Below are positions 49,970-62,790 of a stretch of 64,000 nucleotides of DNA, one piece after another. Under the pieces are notes generated by a model. That model had not been told where the DNA came from and ran no database searches. It was given only the letters and a program-made list of their open reading frames with translations. Position numbers and translations under genes: made by a program. The stretch is from Lutjanus erythropterus (Eukaryota > Chordata > Actinopteri > Lutjaniformes > Lutjanidae). The DNA lies in the NCBI GenBank assembly GCA_020091685.1, contig CM034591.1, positions 12,596,833 to 12,660,832 on the forward strand, in the 5' to 3' direction. Position 1 is the stretch's first letter; each line of letters begins with the position of its first letter.

Positions 49970-50256
49970 CAGCCTTGATGTCAGAACCCCCAAGGGGTCA
50001 CAAGATCATTTCTGGGGGTTGCCAGATGGTTGTGGAGAATAAACTGAAATAACATATTGTGGCATGCAGCATGAAAGGAGGTCCAGGAAGCAGCTTTTTA
50101 CATTATATCACTAATACCAGTAATATAATTTGACTGAGTTTGGTAGCTTTGATGAATTATACAGTAATTCCTACAGTCTCAAGCAGACAGGGGGGTCGCG
50201 AACATCAATCTGATATTTCTTGGGGGTCACGACCTAAAAAAGGTTGAGATTCACTG
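49970..50256. mobile_element. hAT-like non-autonomous element (GGGGTCGCGA type)
   Basis: The right end reads GACCTAAAAAAGGTTGAGATTCACTG, the inverse of the CAGTGGTTCTCAACC-type ends of many hAT transposons. The interior has GGGGTCACAAGATC left and GGGGGTCGCGAACATC right, also inverted. The left end is degraded. Confidence 0.65.
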
Positions 50257-53200
50257 ATCTAGCTATACATCTATTGCTGACTGTCTCAAACAGACACACA
50301 TACCGTACACACATAGAGGTTAGAAGTTCATAGCATCGACCTGTATCTACGTGCATCTAATCTCTTACACCTGTACCAACTGTTGGGTTAAAGACCCATT
50401 GATTTCTATGTAATGCCTGAAATTATTACTGTGTCTAATTGTTACAGGAGAGTAAAGGGGAAAAACAAAGCCAGGCTATCAAGCATTCTGATTAATGCCT
50501 CCACCAGCACTGGCCTCTGATGAAAAGCAGAGGATCTATATGGCACTTTGTCAAACATACTCTCCCAGGAATTGACATTAGGTCCTTCTGCTTTAGGGGC
50601 AACTAGGATGAAGCCCAGTCAGCAATCCACATTATCAGAAATCAAACTCCTGACTTAGCTGGGAGGGGAAAGTGGAAAAGGAAGGCCAGCACTCACTGTC
50701 TGGTAATTAAAACCCATTTTATCAGACCTCCTCTCTTGCCCGGTACCTCTTTTCTCACTATTGACAGGCTGCTTAGCGCAAAGTGAGCTCAGTTTGACTC
50801 TAAATATATGAGGCACACTTATTTAACTTTCTCAACAAAGAGGGAAAATCAAGTAAACAAGACAGCAACAAAATTGTCCAGCAAGATTGCCCATTATTTA
50901 TTTACTTTTTTTTTTTATTTATTTATGGCTGTTTTTGTTTGTAACTAAGTGTCCAAATGCAGCCTGTGTTCCTTCCTCCTCCTCCTCCTCCTCTGATGAT
51001 TATTATTTCATTAGTCTATGTCAAATGTATTGGTTGGCTTGTTGTGTTTATTGATTAATGAGCCAAAGTCAGCACTGTCTTCCTTCACTGTAATGCTGAT
51101 ATAGAAGATCTTGAAATACCATTTGTCTGCTGGTTAAGCATTGATTCTTCTCGCAGATATTGACTTATTACTTGACTTGTTACTTGGTAGCTTTCTATTT
51201 ACAATGCCGCTTAACATTAATGGTAATTATTCAAAGTAGAAATGTGTGAGCTTGAGGTTTAAGGCCTTATTTACCTCGATAGTAGTGACGATAGCACTGG
51301 CTTTGGTCTCAAAAAGGGGGCTGGACCTGCTGTGAGTTCAGCAAGAAAAACGTGTCCCACCATCTGTCCAGGGCCACGTCCCAACTCAGGTATCCAGATG
51401 TGAACCCTCCGGCTGAAATAGAGATGTGTCTCCTCAGCCTTGAAGCCTGAAGCCTGTTGTTTATTGATGCTGCCAGAGTCCCTGCTCAGATCGATACCAT
51501 CTCCCCTCAGATGGGCCTTCAACACGCAGACTCCAAATTGAGGTCAGGATATGTAGAGGGTTATGGCACTTCAGCAGATATGAATTGCCTGAGAGGCTGC
51601 GATCATTTGTTACATCTTCCTTTAAAGTTCATCTCTGAGTTGACCTGTGATGAAGCACGGAGAGTTTGTGAGTCACTGGTGTGAGAGTTATGAGGAAACG
51701 CACCAATATATGGACAAACAGGCTGGAAGAAATGGATTGTGTGAGTACCTCTCAGCTCTCGGAGCGGCACGCTTTCTGTGCCATTCCCTGTGTTTCCGAT
51801 TCACCTCTGAGGTCCCCTTTATGGGTGCATGTTGTTTCTGTTGTTTCTAATAAAGAGGAAATATTGGTGCCTTCCTGACCTGCTCATAGGGGCCATAGAA
51901 AAATTTATGGGGTGTGTCTTCTCTATAGAGGCTGCGTTTGAACTGAGCCTGTCATAAATAACACATCACCAGTTCACCACACCTCTATTGGCTCTTCTTT
52001 CATGCTGTGGTCAAGTGACTTTATTGAATGCAAGATGTGACTACATGGTGTTATTTTCACATTCTACAGCGAAAGCAAAAATGCCTAAAGCTATACAATA
52101 TTTCACTTTACTTCAAGTGTTTACCTTTCATGTTACATTTTTGTCCTGAATATGCACTGCACAACTACTATTATCAGCTCAGATAATTTTGTTCAAAATG
52201 TTCCAACTGCAGGTTTCAACCACAGACTGTATAAAACATGGTTGTAGACTCCATGACACCTACAGGTTTCTGAAGAGCCTTTGTAAAGTTCTCAGTGTGG
52301 TGGCTCCAGTCATCACCATCTTAACAGTGTCTGACTCTGTTTAACTCCCAGCTAATCCAAAAATGGGCAAAGAGGTGGAGCGTGGGTGGAACTGAGGCGA
52401 GTTGAATGGAGTGGCTTCCTAGTGGCTAACCATCAATGACAGCACCCACCTCTTGTAACTTTAAGCCTTAATATAATTTAAACGGGTGAGTTATATATTC
52501 TCCCTCTGTGCTGTTGTCATGTATGGGTAAATTAGCAACAGAGACCAAAACAATTAATTTTACTGGGACTGTAAACGTGTTAATTTCTGCTTTAAATTTG
52601 GGCATTTTAATACGGGAAGGTCTACGCAGATTGACTCACATTTGAAACCAACTTCAAGTGGCGGAAAGAGGAACTGCAGTGTTTGGCACTTTGGCGTTTT
52701 GCTTAATTTTTCAGCTCTGTGGGTTGCCGCTTGACTTCAACTGAACTGATGATTCTCATGATGCATCATTTTTCCCCAGCAGAATCATGTGGAAAACCCA
52801 GCACATATAGTGATGTCTGTATTTTACCGCAGAGTGGGAACCTTATGGAAAAAGTCTAAATGTGATTTTATTTAACTTGGGTTGCATCTTCAAAGGTATT
52901 TTTGTGACATGTTTGCGTTCTGTATGGAATGATGAAATAATTGCCTGGGTGAAGCCAACTCTTCAGTGCCGTACTTCCACAGGCTGCATTCTTCTGTGCA
53001 GGCTGTGGCAGTGGCGAGTGAAGTCTGTGGAAATATTGCATTGGAACATTTGATCTTTCTGGGTAGATAGACCCCTTACTGGATGACATTTAAAAAAACA
53101 CATTTTGACTTTACCGCATGGTTTGCATTTGGAAGGCTGTGACTGAATCATAGTGAGACATATCGAGTGCTGAAGTCACAAATGGCGGCTAGATGAGACC

Positions 53201-53559
53201 ATTGACATACAAAGATGAACGACATGACAGCTCCTCAAAAGTAACAGCAAAACATCTTGCTCTTCCCCTGCTGGCTGGCTGCAGTGTAGGTCAAAAACCT
53301 ATCCCCCTTCATGTTAGTAGATGGGATATGGGCCAAACTAAAATATCAAAGTAGAAATCAAATACATTTTTCCCAAAGATGTTTTTTTTTTAATTGTTTT
53401 AGGTGACTATGTCCAAGTGTTCATGTTTTTGTAGACGTTTGGTCTTAATTAATTATTTGATGCCATAAAAAGATGGTCTCACATCATGGTCAACAGCTGA
53501 GCCCAGTCGGCCAGCCATTGGTTGAGACCAAGGCGTTACTGTAGTTAATGAACCTTCTT
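50257..53559. other. upstream flank, no supported gene
   Basis: A short (TCC)n run occurs at 50970-50993. An open frame at 51271-51525 (minus) has plausible splice borders but no recognised protein. Otherwise nothing recognised. Confidence 0.5.
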
Positions 53560-53935
53560 GTTTAAGTATTAGAATAAAAAGTAAAAGCACTACATAGGTA
53601 GCAAACTGGCCCCTGTCACTGTTATATTGTATAATACTTTATTGTGATAACTGATCTTAATGCTGTAGCTGGTGGAGGATGAGCTCTAACTACTACTCTT
53701 AGGTAGTTTTATCTGTTGTAATGATCAACATGATTCATTGGTTTTGTATGTGCAATTTTAATATGCAAAGTAAGTCGTACCTAAATGTAGTAGTTTTAAA
53801 AGCCCAATATTTCACATTGAAATGTAGTGGTAGAGAAGTATAAGGTTGCTCAAAATATTTGCATGAAGTACAAGTACCTTAAGTTGTACTGAAGTACAGT
53901 ATTTGACTATATGTACATTCCACCTCTGCATATGT
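53560..53935 (+). repeat. dispersed repeat, family E, copy 2 (longest)
   Basis: Has, in order, TGCTGTAGCTGGTGGAGGATGAGCT, AACTACT, TTGTATGTGCAATTTTAATATG, TTTCACATTGAAATGTAGTGG, GAAGTACAAGTACCTTAAG and ACATTCCACCTCTGC. Inferred to be a retroposon tail or MITE; no coding region. Confidence 0.65.
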
Positions 53936-56799
53936 AGGTTTTTTTGCATATCAGACTGCAAGACGGTATGAAGAAAGTAATTTTACCTGCTTTAAAATAT
54001 AGATTTTTAGATGATTGTAGTCAAAACCAAAGGTGACAAACACTCAATCGAGAGGGAAATCAATGTAAATAAACATTAAGAACAGAACAGTAACAACAAC
54101 AACACTGTAACTGTATATACATGTGCACACATACGAGCATGACTGTGGCCAAGATGAGCGTCCTCTCTCTAACCACACATTGCTTTGGTGCAGAGTGTCA
54201 GGTGGCCCGTTTGTCAGCTGAAATATTCATCAAACAGATCAACGGAAAGTCTGGCTGCCTTTTCAACTGACAACTGCATGTCAATAATTGATAGGGAATG
54301 AGCTAAATGACTTAGTGAGTGTTTGGGGGGTCCTTCTCTTTCTGTAAGTGATGCCTCTGACCTTTGGTGTGTGAAAGAACTCATCATGGTCAGTGCTCAC
54401 ATGTCATATAAAGCCCGACACAATGAACTGAACAGTGAAAGTAATATAGAAAAAGAATGAAAGAAAGAAATAAGTGAATCATTTGGTACTTACATTACTT
54501 TCTTTTTGTGGATTTTTTTTTTCTGTGAATCTGTTTTTAAATGGGGCTTTTCAGAAAACATTTTTACTGCAGAATTACAAGCCAGTATTAAATTTTTAAT
54601 TAAACTGCCTTTTAATTTTCGTTCTTCATCTCTAAGAAAAGCACTGTGCATCTTGGTTGACTCCGCCTTTTTCTATGCTTGTGTTTGGGTGAGGAGGGAA
54701 ATTGGAAGATGTAAGTTTGATAATATAATTTTCTGATGGTGATGTTCTTGAAATATATCAAAATAAAATTTCCAAAATGTTCATGATGATGCTGAATGAC
54801 TAAACAGCTGGATATTGTGCAGAGACATTACATATTGTACCCACAAAGCACAATGGATTTATTTGGTTATTTATTACCTACAAAAACTTAAAATATCAAA
54901 GAAATTGTAGATTTTTGAAGTGTCACGATTGAGTGCTTGTTCTATATGCTAAAATGCAAAACAATAAAACAAGTTTTATTATATAAATGTCCTATTTTTT
55001 TAAATTACATTTTAACAATAAGACACTATTGAATGATGTGATCATTTTGACCAAAATAATTATGAAATAAAAATAAAATGTTTGTATCAGCACATTCCAT
55101 AAAACCTGGTAATATCTGATTAAGGCTAACAGTATTTACTGACTTATAGGAGGATACTTTTAATGACTTCATGTCATTCTTGTCAGTTTCTGTTTTAATT
55201 AGTGCTTTTTAAGCATACAAATGTTTTGGAGTCCTTGGGGACTCCTAAAATGGGTACTCCCCAGAGGAAAATTTTGTTGTTTTCTATGTCTTATGAGAAA
55301 TAAATGAGATTCTTATTTTGAGCTCACTGAAGTCTCATCTGTTTCTCCTGAACCACTCCTTAGGAGCAAAAGGAGCAAAACAAAAGCAGGAGATCTTTTG
55401 CTGAGCTCATTGGTGTCTCAGAGGCTTCTCCTTGACGACCGTGCGGAGCAACAAGACTTTAATTTGACTGAGACAAATTTAAGATCTCATTTAAGACAAT
55501 CAAATCTTCTTTTGGAGCTCAGTGTTATCGCAAGGGCTGATTATTTAAGACAAATTTAAGAAGAAAAAAAGAACAACTTAAGATCTTCAATTGGACTCAA
55601 ATTAGTCTTAGGCAGAGATGAGACAAAGTCTGTTTATCAGGAGCCAAATTTAAGAAGCATGAGAAAATGGTGAAAGTGTCATATTGGTCTTAAATTAAGC
55701 TCAGTTAAGTCAAGGAGACATAGGTTGGACAAAGTTGAGTGTTTCTTTTCCTGTAGGTCTGTCAGTCATTTCATAGGAGAGTTGAGAGGAAATGAGTTAA
55801 CATTTTGCTTTGATGGTTGTTTCTCACAGCCATTTATTCCCTAGAGATTCCAGTCGGTATGTTAAATATGGTTGTAGAGTGAGGCTTTGAGTGATATAGA
55901 TAATCTAATCCATCCTTCTAACTTATATTTGCTTAATTTCCAGTCACCAAAAAAAGCATCTATCATTCTTAAATGTCCTTCAAATACACAGAGAACCTAC
56001 CAGGGATTTGTTCTGTCATTAACCTGACCTCTGACCTCCCTGGAGGGAAAAATGTTTACTACAATCAATTAAAGGTTACATTGTTATGGTGCTGTGATCA
56101 GTATGCAGGGTGGATAGTAAATTATTCCCAGGTTGTGGTTAATTAAGTAGGACAGTAGCACCTACGTACTTTTGGTGTAATTTATGGCCGACAATGTACC
56201 TGATACTGTGGTGAGTCAGTGGAAAGTTGTTGTGGGGTTGGCGTGTGTGTTGGTGCTTCCTGCCAGATGAGATTCTCCCTACTGCCAACGTACTCAAATC
56301 TTTATTCTTCTGCCTATCGTCTGACCTTCTTCTCACAATAACCAATAGTGGCTGCACAGCGTTTTTATGGCTTCAATTCCCTCTGTAGCACCCGGAGAAC
56401 AGAGTGTATTTAAGACACACTGTCAGCATGAAGCGATACACTTGTCTGGACTGATGTCAAAATACAGATTCTTATGTCATATTTGCACATTATTAAAAAT
56501 CCTTATATGTGTGTAAGTGATTAAACTCCTGCATTATAAGAAAGAAGTAACAGCAGGGTGATAGGGTTATTATTGGTTATTATTTGATAAGGACATCACT
56601 GATCAAAAGAGAAAAACAAACGGATTGGCTTTTATCTTTTTGTTTGGTCATCTTGAGCAAAATTATCTCAGTGTAGATAATCATCTTTTAAAAATAATTT
56701 GGAATTATTTCTGGCTGATGGTGATTTCTGAGCTGCTGAGTAGACTCTCTGATGCTGCAGGTGTCAGCTGTCCTTTTAGTTTACCATTGTAAGTAAACA
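53936..56799. other. upstream flank, possible repeat at 55200-55740
   Basis: 55200-55740 has irregularly repeated GAGCTCA-TG-TCTCA, GACAAATTTAAGA and TTTAAGA words, likely a decayed repeat of unknown family. The remainder is featureless. Confidence 0.4.
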
Positions 56800-57065
56800 A
56801 AAAGCACCATTATGTAAAAATGCTCAATTACATGGAAAAGTCCTGTACTCAAAATCTTAGATTTAGTATACAGAAAATATCAGCAAAATGTGCTTTCACA
56901 ATCAGTTAAAGTACTCATTTTGTCCCCATATATTATTATGACTATTTTTATGTACAAAGTAATTTGCGTTATTTCTTGTTTGAAAAGTGCATTACAAACA
57001 GGATAATGCATAATGTGTGAGCAGCATTTTAGTATTGTAGCTGGTGAAGCTAGTTTTAACTACTT
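56800..57065 (+). repeat. dispersed repeat, family E, copy 3 (5' part)
   Basis: Shares AAAAGTCCTGTACTC, CATAATGTGTGAGCAGCATTTTAGTATTGTAGCTGGTGAAGCTAGTTTTAACTAC with the family's 5' part; the 3' AAGTAC-rich part is missing. Confidence 0.55.
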
Positions 57066-57598
57066 TATATACAGTTAGTTTCGTGATTCCCAACAAAAGG
57101 TCACAAAATCTGAAAGGTCGTTAGATAATCAATGGAGCAAAGGGAAAGAGGAAACAAAAAGTTCTGCAACACAAATTTTGTGATAGTTTTTTAGACATTA
57201 GATGGAATTGCAAAATATCAGATAATTTTACCTCAGTGGGCCTCAAACAATTAATAATAACAATCTCAAGAGCCGCTATCAACTTATAGACATCTGAAAT
57301 GTGACAAGGAACCAAGACTGCGCACCGTTTTTTTCTGCAAAAATTACAAGCCCAAAAAGGTTGAACCATCATGCAAGAACATTTTCCTATTCTTATCTTC
57401 AATTTCTCTTGATTTCTTCGTAGGGCTCATACAAACATGTCACATCAGATTCAGCAAATACTTCAGTTAACTGTGTAAATAATCTGCCTGTGCGTACTTG
57501 AGTGCTCATGCATGAGGCTTATAAATTAGCACAGTTAAGGCCCCAATAATGCTATATAAGGCTATGCTCCCTGCCCCATATGTCAGACGTATTAATTC

Positions 57599-57832
57599 AT
57601 GAAAATGGCATCAAATAATAACAAGACAAATTTCACAAGTTTGGAGTTTGAAGTTCTGCTTGCAGAGATCCATAAAGGAAAGTCGATTATTTTAACAGCT
57701 TCAGCAGTGAAATTAAGAGCTCTGCCAAAGCAAAGAAGGGGAAAAATGAGTGTTGGTAATTCCGTATTAAATGAGGGTCGTTGTGTCACTGAAATAAAGA
57801 AGAAATGTCTCAATATGAAAATGGCTTCATAG
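57599..57832 (+). pseudogene. decayed Myb/SANT-like DNA-binding domain ORF
   Basis: A 77-codon frame whose middle (NKTNFTSLEFEVLLAEIHKG ... EGRCVTEIKKKCLNMK) has the pattern of the Myb/SANT-like domain found with Harbinger-type transposons: NFT..E...LL.E, then a helix ending in TV.E.KKKW..LK. The usual tryptophan in the last helix is C, and the central W is missing. The frame stops right after. Probably a dead remnant of a transposon-linked or host Myb-like gene; neighbours give no help. Confidence 0.5.
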
Positions 57833-57891
57833 AAAAAAAGCCTCGCCACAGCTAGGGGCAAACGATGACTGCAGCAGGAGGAGGGGGTCAA

Positions 57892-60540
57892 GGGGAAGTC
57901 TCATTTACAGACATAGAGGATAGAATAAGTGAAGGATGTTCCCCTGGACAATGACTTCATAAACCTGCACGTGAAGATGTACGGCCAATACACCCGGCAG
58001 CAGGAAATAATGCATCATTAAATTGATGATGATAGGCTTCATGTATAAATTTAGAACTATATTATAATTTGAAAAATTAAGAGTCAGTAAAACAAGATAA
58101 TTTCATCATTATGTATAAAGTGTAATTCATTTTTTGAACTCAAAATGTCTTCAAACTATCATTGGTGAAAAAGTTTGGTTTGGATAACAGCAGATTAACT
58201 GCACATGACTCCTGCGACAGGTGTGGACCACTCATAAATTATGTTCATATCAGAAAGAAAATTCAAAATATAAGAAAACTGATGAATGCGGCAAATTCTC
58301 TTCATCACTTGTTCCCACCACTTTAGAACAAATTTATTCATATGAATGGTCCAATGTATTGTATTTTATAAGATTATCACATTCTTCTCATAAAACATAT
58401 TTGTAATGTAAAATGATTTGTTTAAAATAAAAGTAATGTAGCAAAAAGTGTGTTTCTGGCTGAACTGTAGTGAAATATAAGTATAAAGAAGCATTAATTT
58501 TGAGACACTTAAATACAGTACTTCACTAAATATACTTAGTGAGGGGACTTCCAATAACAGCTGCACTGTTGCTGTTAATCATATTATTATGTTATTTATT
58601 GTATGGTAATTTATTGTCTGTATCACAATATTAGTGACTTCCTGACTTATGTATCCTTTCTGTATTGTGTTTAGAGTTATAAACAGCTAGATGGAGGCAA
58701 GAATATAGATTTGAGCTTCATTAATTATAAAACACAAGACAGAGTGAACAACTGCTAAAGTTGCCGATGATTTCTGAGCAGGTCATTTCAAGCTGCAAGA
58801 GTCAGTTGTTATCGCTGGCACAGTTCAGTTTCTGAACTGCTGAGCGAACAATTTCAGCCGGTGATGGTCAGCTGTCCTATTTTGAGATTGACAGAGCGAC
58901 TGAAAATTACTGTGTGACATGTTGTTGGCTAACAATAGGTATGTGTGAAGAGTAAGGGCTTATAGCGACTGTATTTCATCAGTGTCTCTGAAACACCACA
59001 GTTTACTGAAGAGTCGTCTCAAGGTGTTTTGGGTCAAATTTAAAAGCTGCCCATATGATTACTGCTGAAGATGTACACACAGTATAAGCCATCAGCTGTT
59101 CTGCTGCCATTTCAACCAGCTCCTATATAATCAGACCCCTTATTATCCCATTTATGATTATTAGGATCGATGTGTTTGTTAAATGCAATCTGATTCACAT
59201 GTCAGTATAAAAGGTAACAAGAGTGAGTACAAGAAAAAATAATGCAGACTGTTTTCAAGTGCTGCTTAGAGGCACGTTTTAGCTGATTCTGTTACATCTC
59301 CATTCAAAAACTCAATTTGAGCTGTTTGTTTTAGGCATTAAAATCCAGTTATAACATCTAGTGTTAGGGTAATCACAATCTAATTTAATTTGCTGCTGAT
59401 ACAAAACTAGTTACAACTTGAAATTCTTATTATAATTAATCAGGTAAGATAATTAATTATAACATTTTGGAGGCATTTAAATTAATAGTAATATGACTGA
59501 ACAAGTCTGGCCTTGAATTTTGAAATAAGCCCACAAAGAACTCCAAACTGTCTGGATGCCAGCTTCATTATTAACAAAAAGATTTTGTTCCTTTTTCAAA
59601 GTTGCATTTGGCAGACATTTAATAACCTATACTCAATAGAAGTTTTGGGACATTTAATATTTCATGTTAAACAATCTTTCAGATCGTCAAAGATATATCC
59701 AACATTTGCCTTTTACAGAGAAATACATGTGTGTTTTATCAGCCTCCACCGTAGGTATTACTGTCTGGTTAAATCTGCGTGTGTGTGCCTGCGTGCCTGT
59801 GTGTGTCCACGCTGCCTCATTGTGGGATATAACAAAGCCCTGGAAATACAACCTCCAGGGGTCTTACCTGGATGTGGCGGCCCCCCACTTTTTCATTAAA
59901 AACTGCAATCCTGCAGCTGAGGCTCCGTTACACCACAATGTGGCAGAGCTATACAAGGGCAAACATATGCGACCTGGACCCAACCTTCAAATATGGCCCA
60001 ATAGATAGATCTTTTGCTCTTCTCTATTTTACAACAAGTTTGAATGCAAATTGATGCAGACTATTTTCACCGAATGTGTGTCTGGCTTTGTTGTTGGCCT
60101 TGCTGTGCTGTTTTCTCAAGCCTCCCTTGTTTAAGTATTGAAATGTCTGCATATTGAAATGGGTACAAGAATTTAAGGATGCATGACGATTCAAGTTGAA
60201 TTTTCCTCCCTGGAAAACCATGCTGTTATTATTAAATATGCAAATCATTTAATAAGAATAACTATCCCCAGAAACATATTTTTTCTCTTTTAACTTTTTA
60301 TTTTCTGTAATTGCTTTCAATTGGAAAAATTTGCTGTAGCACAGGAGGTAAAATTTGATTCTGTCCATTCCCTGGACTATCATTATGATTTTGCTGGGCA
60401 CATGAGAGCAACAGAGGTATTGAAGTGAGGTAATTGAAGTGTCCGAGACCAACCTGCTCCGGTGAGACATTGAGAGCAAAGCAGCAATGTAATTACAGGT
60501 CATAAGTTGACCACCTCAGAACCACAGCAGGCACAGGGAG
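57892..60540. other. upstream flank, no supported gene
   Basis: Apart from the family E fragment at 58420-58550 no feature is recognised. The open frames at 59513-59899 and 59664-60008 overlap each other, cover GT-rich sequence and look fortuitous. Confidence 0.5.
58420..58550 (+). repeat. dispersed repeat, family E, copy 4 (3' part)
   Basis: TAAAAGTAATGTAGCAAAAAG, ACTGTAGTGAAATATAAGTATAAAG and ACTTAAATACAGTACTTCACTAAATATACTTAG are degraded versions of the family's 3' part. Confidence 0.5.
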
Positions 60541-60567
60541 AACTGAGCCTGTCAAGCACACTGACAT

Positions 60568-60618
60568 GCGCGCGCACACACACACATATACACACACACA
60601 AACACACACACACACACA
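60568..60618. repeat. interrupted (CA)n tract
   Basis: GCGCGCACACA start followed by about 20 CA units with TA and AA interruptions. Confidence 0.92.
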
Positions 60619-60971
60619 TGGACTGTTTTTGCCATAAATCCTAGGAATCATAAGAAGCTTAGCACTGTATGACCATCCAGAAAGATGTGAATGTATTTGC
60701 CAAAATCATGTTTGATCAAAGCTGAACAGTGCTGAGCCAGAAAGTCAGAGTCTTGTAAACTTTTTGCAGCCTCATTGAGAGTTATATTCAAGTCTGTACA
60801 TATAATACTACCCCCTAGTGGTAAAATGAGGAACTACTAAAACTGGGAGTATGATGCTGTTATATTGAAAATGAGCCGTTGTATTTTGAGACTCTACCCT
60901 AGAGATTAAATGAAAAAAATCAGAATTAAGGTAAAATCGTTAATATATAGACAAAGTTTAAAATTGGAATT

Positions 60972-61926
60972 TCATCATCTATCACCCCAAATCAAAACTA
61001 CATATTTTTCCTTTGGGCATAGTGTAATTTAATCATATAGTTTGTTTTGGTGCGAGTCCCCCGGGTCTGGAGATATCGGCTGTAGAAGAAGAAAAGCATT
61101 AGAAAAGCGATGTCTCTTTCCAGAAATCATGAACCCAATCAACCCAAAACAATCCACAGACCTTGTTGTGAGCAGTAGGGATGGACCCGAATGCCACTAT
61201 GTTATTTGGGAAAGCATAAATAATGCGATGGAAACAGAGATCTCTTCCATCTGAAGTTGCTCATTATCATTCAGATAAAGACAGCTCCATGATTCCCTCA
61301 GCAGAGTCAAAAAAAAAAAGGTTGCATCTACCTTAATCAATCAGTGATGTATTGCACCAAAATTATTCTGTTTAACTGAAGGATATTTTTATATATTTGC
61401 ATGCCTTTGCTATTTCCAATGCAAAGTAGAATCTTCTGATTTATATTTTTCAGTTCCTGATTTTTCAATATCTCCCAGTTAAAGGAGGTAGTGGAGGGCT
61501 ACAGTCAGTTCATAAAACTTAGTTTAGTTAAAAAATTAAAGGAGATAGATATATTAAAAGTACAGTATAGGGATATGTAAATATATTTAACATTTAATTA
61601 ATTCACTATATAATCATTTTTATGTTAACAATTGCATTGCTAGGGAATATTAGGTTAGAAAACAAAACATTTGCCACTTCATTTGTGGTCTTCTATCCGA
61701 ATACAGATAGAGAGACAGATAATTCTTTTGGTTAAACAGATACTAATAATCACCTCTAGTGAGGAGTTTCATGCGAGATCTACTGTTTTTTCGAAGGTAC
61801 AAAGAAAATAGTTCCTTCACAAAACTGAGTCAATATCAGAGCAAAGGCAGGCATCTCTAGATGGATAAATAGCCTTTCTAGTATGAAGAAAAATACAGAT
61901 TTTTGATTTGGGGTTACTGTCCCTTT
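60972..61926. mobile_element. TIR element of about 950 bp (CACCCCAAATCAAAA type)
   Basis: Left end CATCATCTATCACCCCAAATCAAAACTACATATTTTTCC; right end, inverted, GAAAAATACAGATTTTTGATTTGGGGTTACTGTCCC. Inside is ACAGACCTTGTTGTGAGCAG, also found at 49687. No transposase. The short frame at 61042-61254 is part of the repeat and is not a gene. Confidence 0.7.
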
Positions 61927-61989
61927 ACATACTGGTGCTAAGCTAAACAACTGATTCTGAAAGTATGTGTCTGTTTGTAATTGATTCAG

Positions 61990-62230
61990 ACACATCCTTT
62001 ACCTGGTGAAGTGGTGTAAGTGGTCCGAGGTGAGTCCGGTGTAGCACCCTCCCCCCTCAGTTAAGTCATTTGTTATCACCTCATGGCTCCTCCACAGCTC
62101 TGTGCAATTGGCCGAGCTCCTCCAGGGTGAGGGGTCAGGCCTTTAAAAGGGAATTACTTCATTGACACAATAAGAGATGACAGTTTATTTGACGTCTTAC
62201 CACCACTTCACTCCCCTCCAACATCCAGCC
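61990..62230. promoter_or_regulatory. possible conserved noncoding segment
   Basis: Repeat-poor, moderately GC-rich for the region, between a TIR element and a GT tract. Words such as TTTGTTATCACCTCATGG and AAAAGGGAATTACTTCATTGAC suggest constraint, but conservation is untested. Confidence 0.25.
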
Positions 62231-62271
62231 ATGGCCAGCATCCTAACTGCTCCCCTGGGAGCACTGAGTCT

Positions 62272-62272
<1 letters not shown>

Positions 62273-62305
<33 letters not shown>
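62273..62305. repeat. (GT)n microsatellite
   Basis: About 16 GT units followed by irregular GT-rich sequence to 62330. Confidence 0.95.
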
Positions 62306-62311
<6 letters not shown>

Positions 62312-62439
62312 CTGTATGTGTGTGGGCTGGTAGGCGCATCCATGTGTCTTCCTGAGAATGTGTGTATTGTAATTTTATCTGTCTTGATGTGTTTTTCTGT
62401 GTCAAATGTATGTTTTTCTTCTAGAAAATCTACTGTGTC

Positions 62440-62790
62440 TGACAAAACTACTTTAACCTATGATACGTATAATTTCTGCATTAAAATTTCTAAATACGCT
62501 AGATACGTTTTGTTGAATTGTGTCCTTAAATGATCCCAAATGTTTCCACCAATCTACAAACACAGAGTGATCTGTCATTTTTTCAAGGTAATGGTGAGTT
62601 TCCTGCTAACCGTTACTAGCCAGTTGCCAGTTGCTATAATTTCTGTGAAACCAAGGGATACGTCAGCGTGAAGAAGGAACTCAGCACATGCGAATAAAAC
62701 TTGAATAATACCTCACCCATTAACATGATTTTTGCCTGAGTCATGTCAAATAGATTTGCATCAGCTATGGTGGCTGTTTAAAGGGTTACA
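62440..62790 (+). repeat. dispersed repeat, family C, copy 2
   Basis: Second copy of the repeat at 23295-23705, same orientation, moderately diverged. One copy lies in the gene's largest intron and the other in the upstream flank. Confidence 0.6.

Noticed and set aside
59513-60008. two overlapping plus-strand frames of 128 and 114 codons
   Set aside because: Mutually overlapping, partly GT-repeat derived, no known domain or splice structure.
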